From CBDCWQ01 sp965223435 (GTDB lineage Bacteria; Myxococcota; Kuafuiibacteriia; Kuafuiibacteriales; Kuafuiibacteriaceae), in the NCBI GenBank assembly GCA_965223435.1, contig CBDCWQ010000012.1, positions 62,001 to 126,000 on the forward strand: DNA of 64,000 bases, given 5' to 3'. Position 1 is the first letter of the stretch. The number at the start of each line of letters is the position of its first letter. Below the pieces are notes generated by a model. The model saw only the letters and a list, made by a program, of their open reading frames with translations. It searched no databases and had not been told where the DNA came from. Below are positions 61,866 through 64,000 of this stretch, one piece after another. The position numbers and the translations under genes were made by a program.

Positions 61866-62879
61866 ATGAGCTCCGGGGGAAGGATTGCCGAGCTGGCCTC
61901 GTTGGTCCGGCGCATGCTGGGACACCGGATTGCAGTCCTGGGGGATCCCGTACTTGACTGCTACCTGTACGGGCATACGCACCGGATCAGCCGCGAAGCC
62001 CCCGTGTTGGTGGTTCGAGAGGACCACCGCGCCTACCGTCTCGGGGGTGCCGCCAACGTTGCGGCCAACCTGTCGGCGCTCGGAGCCCGGGCGCAGTTGA
62101 TAGGTCTCGTAGGGCACGACGAAGCCGGCCGAGAGCTCACCGACCTGGCGCTCAAGGCACAGATCGACACCTCGCGTCTCGCGGTAAGAAACCAAGGTTG
62201 TACCATCACCAAGACCAGAGTCTTGGCCGGAGGCCTTCACACCCGAAAACAGCAAATGCTTCGCATCGACCGCGAGAACCCAAAGTCAGCCCACGCGCAA
62301 GAGGATGAAGGCCGCATCCTGCAGAATGCCACCGACGCTTTTGCCCACGCAGACGCCGTTGTGGTCTCAGACTACGGAGACGGCAGCCTTACGCCAACCT
62401 ACGCGCATCTGGCGTCCCTCGCGCGCGAATCCGGTCGCATCGTGGTGGTGGACAGCCGGCATGCGCTCACCAACTATCGGGGCGTCACCGCCGTCACGCC
62501 CAACGAACCCGAAGTCGAAGAAGCGTTGGGGATCTCGTTGGCGGATGCCCAGGAGGCCAAACGGGCGGCGGTGCGAATCACCGAAGATCTTGGCCTCGAC
62601 GTGACTTTGTTGACCCGCGGCCGAGAGGGCATGATCGTCGCCGCCCAAGGGCAAGGCCCGGTGCAGCTCGTCGCACACGGCGGGCACGAGGCAGTCGACG
62701 TCACCGGTGCGGGAGACACCGTCGCCGCAACCTTTGCCTTGGCCCTTACCGCAGGGGCGCCAATCCTCGATGCCGCCATCTTGGCGAACTGCTCAGCGTC
62801 GGTGGTCATCAAGACCGTCGGCACCGCGACCTGTTCGCTCGGCGAACTTCTGGCCGCACTCGAAGAGTTTCCTCAATGA
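61866..62879 (+). CDS. rfaE1: D-glycero-beta-D-manno-heptose-7-phosphate kinase
   Basis: 337 residues of the PfkB kinase fold, phosphorylating heptose 7-phosphate at C1 for ADP-heptose synthesis. N-terminal VLGDPVLDCYLYGHTHRISREAP is distinctive for RfaE1; RLGGAANVAANLSALGA is the sugar-binding part; catalytic Asp284 is in DVTGAGDTVAATF (278-290). In E. coli this domain is fused with the adenylyltransferase as HldE; here they are separate overlapping genes. Confidence 0.95.
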   Translation: MSSGGRIAELASLVRRMLGHRIAVLGDPVLDCYLYGHTHRISREAPVLVVREDHRAYRLGGAANVAANLSALGARAQLIGLVGHDEAGRELTDLALKAQIDTSRLAVRNQGCTITKTRVLAGGLHTRKQQMLRIDRENPKSAHAQEDEGRILQNATDAFAHADAVVVSDYGDGSLTPTYAHLASLARESGRIVVVDSRHALTNYRGVTAVTPNEPEVEEALGISLADAQEAKRAAVRITEDLGLDVTLLTRGREGMIVAAQGQGPVQLVAHGGHEAVDVTGAGDTVAATFALALTAGAPILDAAILANCSASVVIKTVGTATCSLGELLAALEEFPQ

Positions 62880-63436
62880 AATCGGCCCTCCCAAGCATTC
62901 AAAAGCGCCTGACGCTTGAACCGCTTCGAGGCCAGGTGAAAGAGGCGCGTGCGGACAACAAGACCGTGGTGCTGACCAACGGGGTTTTCGACCTCCTCCA
63001 CGTGGGACACGTTCGGTACCTCGAGGCCGCCGCTCAGTTGGGTGATGTCTTGGTCGTGGCGATCAATTCCGATGCGTCGACACGCATGTACAAGGGGCCC
63101 GACCGGCCCCTCGTCCCCGAAAACGAGCGGGCAGAGCTGGTCGCGAGTCTCGGGTGTGTCGACTACGTGATGATCTTCGATGAACGAGACGTCAGTGCGG
63201 TCATTCAGACCCTCAAACCAGACGTTCACGCCAAGGGAACCGACTACACCGAAGATACGGTCCCCGAGCGCACCCTGGTGCACGCCTACGGGGGCCGGGT
63301 TGCGATTTGTGGCGATCCGAAGGACCACGCCACCACCAAAACGATTCAAGAGCTCCGCGGAGGTGATTCCGCGGATTCATCCGAGGGGTCACTGGCGTCG
63401 CCCCCTTGTTCCCCGCGCGTCCCGCAGCCCAAGTGA
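62876..63436 (+). CDS. rfaE2: D-glycero-beta-D-manno-heptose 1-phosphate adenylyltransferase
   Basis: 186 residues. Nucleotidyltransferase with HVGH at 42-45 in NGVFDLLHVGHVRYLE and the later AINSDASTRMYKGPDRP. It makes ADP-heptose from heptose 1-phosphate and ATP. Its start overlaps the rfaE1 stop by 4 bases. The C-terminal 35 residues are a disordered tail. Confidence 0.95.
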   Translation: MKSALPSIQKRLTLEPLRGQVKEARADNKTVVLTNGVFDLLHVGHVRYLEAAAQLGDVLVVAINSDASTRMYKGPDRPLVPENERAELVASLGCVDYVMIFDERDVSAVIQTLKPDVHAKGTDYTEDTVPERTLVHAYGGRVAICGDPKDHATTKTIQELRGGDSADSSEGSLASPPCSPRVPQPK

Positions 63437-63767
63437 ACGCCGGCTTTTGGCCTTACGGGGCCTGGCCGAAGTGAATTCTGCCCACCGGCGGACTCGGCTC
63501 ACACCAACCAAGGGAAGTGAACTCAGGCAGGAATGCATGATACCACGTGGCGCGCCCGGTCCCGGTCCCCTTCCCGGGCGCGCGACATCGCAACGTTGGA
63601 GGCGAGGCACCATCCCTCAGCTCACCTGCGGGTATCCGGATCGTTGAACCCCGCATTCCTGCGAATCGTTGCGCCATCGGTGGCGTATCAGGGTTTCATC
63701 GAGCTCACGCCCCAAAAATCGCGCCAGAAGTTGCCAGCAACGGCGCTTCGCGGGATCTTGGCCCCTC
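63437..63767. other. Intergenic region with GC-rich hairpin
   Basis: 331 bases between rfaE2 and asnS without a supportable gene. A 10-bp perfect stem (63550-63559 with 63574-63583, GCGCGCCCGG, loop 14) has no T-tract; it may help terminate the heptose transcript. The asnS promoter should lie to its right but no consensus was seen. Confidence 0.45.
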
Positions 63768-64000
63768 ATGAGCACTCCATGCGCGCGCTCAATCGTGGAA
63801 ATCGGGCAAGAGCTCGAGCGTTACATCGGGCAAGAGGTCACCCTCAAGGGCTGGCTCTATCAAAAACGCTCCTCGGGAAAGATTCACTTTCTTCAGCTGC
63901 GAGACGGCTCTCAGGTGCTTCAGTGCGTGATGGGGAAAAACGACGTCGACGAAAAGACCTTCGTCGCGGCAGGCAAGCTTTCGCAGGAATCATCGATCAT
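63768..64000 (+). CDS. asnS: Asparaginyl-tRNA synthetase, 5' part
   Basis: ATG 63768 opens a frame that runs off the window. The 77 visible residues are the start of the OB-fold anticodon-binding domain: GQEVTLKGWLYQKRSSGKIHF then LQLRDGSQVLQCVM, closely AsnRS-like (AspRS has a longer, different lead). The class II catalytic domain lies beyond the window. Confidence 0.85.
   Translation, partial: MSTPCARSIVEIGQELERYIGQEVTLKGWLYQKRSSGKIHFLQLRDGSQVLQCVMGKNDVDEKTFVAAGKLSQESSI

Overview
The window looks like chromosomal DNA of a Gram-negative bacterium of the former Deltaproteobacteria, most likely Myxococcota (myxobacterial or Bradymonadales-like). The evidence is indirect: high GC, lipid A and heptose genes, proteins with the zinc-ribbon/GYF/single-TM/AgmX-type C-terminal architecture of the myxobacterial gliding protein GltJ (AgmX), PATAN (DUF4388) and MshEN regulators, many secreted beta-barrel and lipoprotein genes, and a decaying repertoire of large secreted proteins. 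A full 16S gene is present (27372-28932, minus strand) and would settle placement.

Layout. 1-6.2 kb: an outer-membrane barrel gene, a small element with terminal inverted repeats, a decayed relative of the giant protein at 50.6-56.4 kb, a modular lipoprotein built from 669-bp repeats, and a graveyard of gene and transposase pieces. 6.3-13.6 kb (minus): deoC, a TPR protein, two GltJ/AgmX-like membrane proteins and an MshEN-REC-TPR regulator. 13.6-23.5 kb: truA, a type IV pilin, a PP2C phosphatase, the acpP-fabF-rpiB cluster, hpt, a PilZ-like protein and two exported proteins. 23.6-29.2 kb (minus): one complete rRNA operon (16S, tRNA-Ile, tRNA-Ala, 23S, 5S) with a clear promoter, processing stems and terminator. 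29.7-39.8 kb: yicC-gmk, a zinc-ribbon protein, two glycosyltransferases, a chemoreceptor-like membrane protein, a REC-PATAN regulator and a glutamine-amidotransferase-like protein that lacks its catalytic residues.

40.1-45.6 kb is a tightly coupled plus-strand operon: a lidless Hsp70, a J-domain protein, a lipoprotein with a dead transglutaminase domain, and a GluR0-type glutamate-receptor potassium channel. This combination is the most unusual in the window. 45.8-48.3 kb is an RCC1-repeat lipoprotein with 19 copies of an N-G-(S/T)-W-G pentapeptide. 48.3-58.4 kb is accessory DNA: a broken IS630 transposase, a small lipoprotein, a self-inhibited class II Fic protein, a roughly 1930-residue exported protein interrupted by two single-base frameshifts in homopolymers, and a broken IS481-family element.

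58.6-63.4 kb is an LPS divergon: heptosyltransferase, lpxK and an LpxL-type acyltransferase on the minus strand, facing the split heptose genes rfaE1 and rfaE2 on the plus strand. The window ends inside asnS.

Calls rest on reading translations and motifs by eye; no database search was made.
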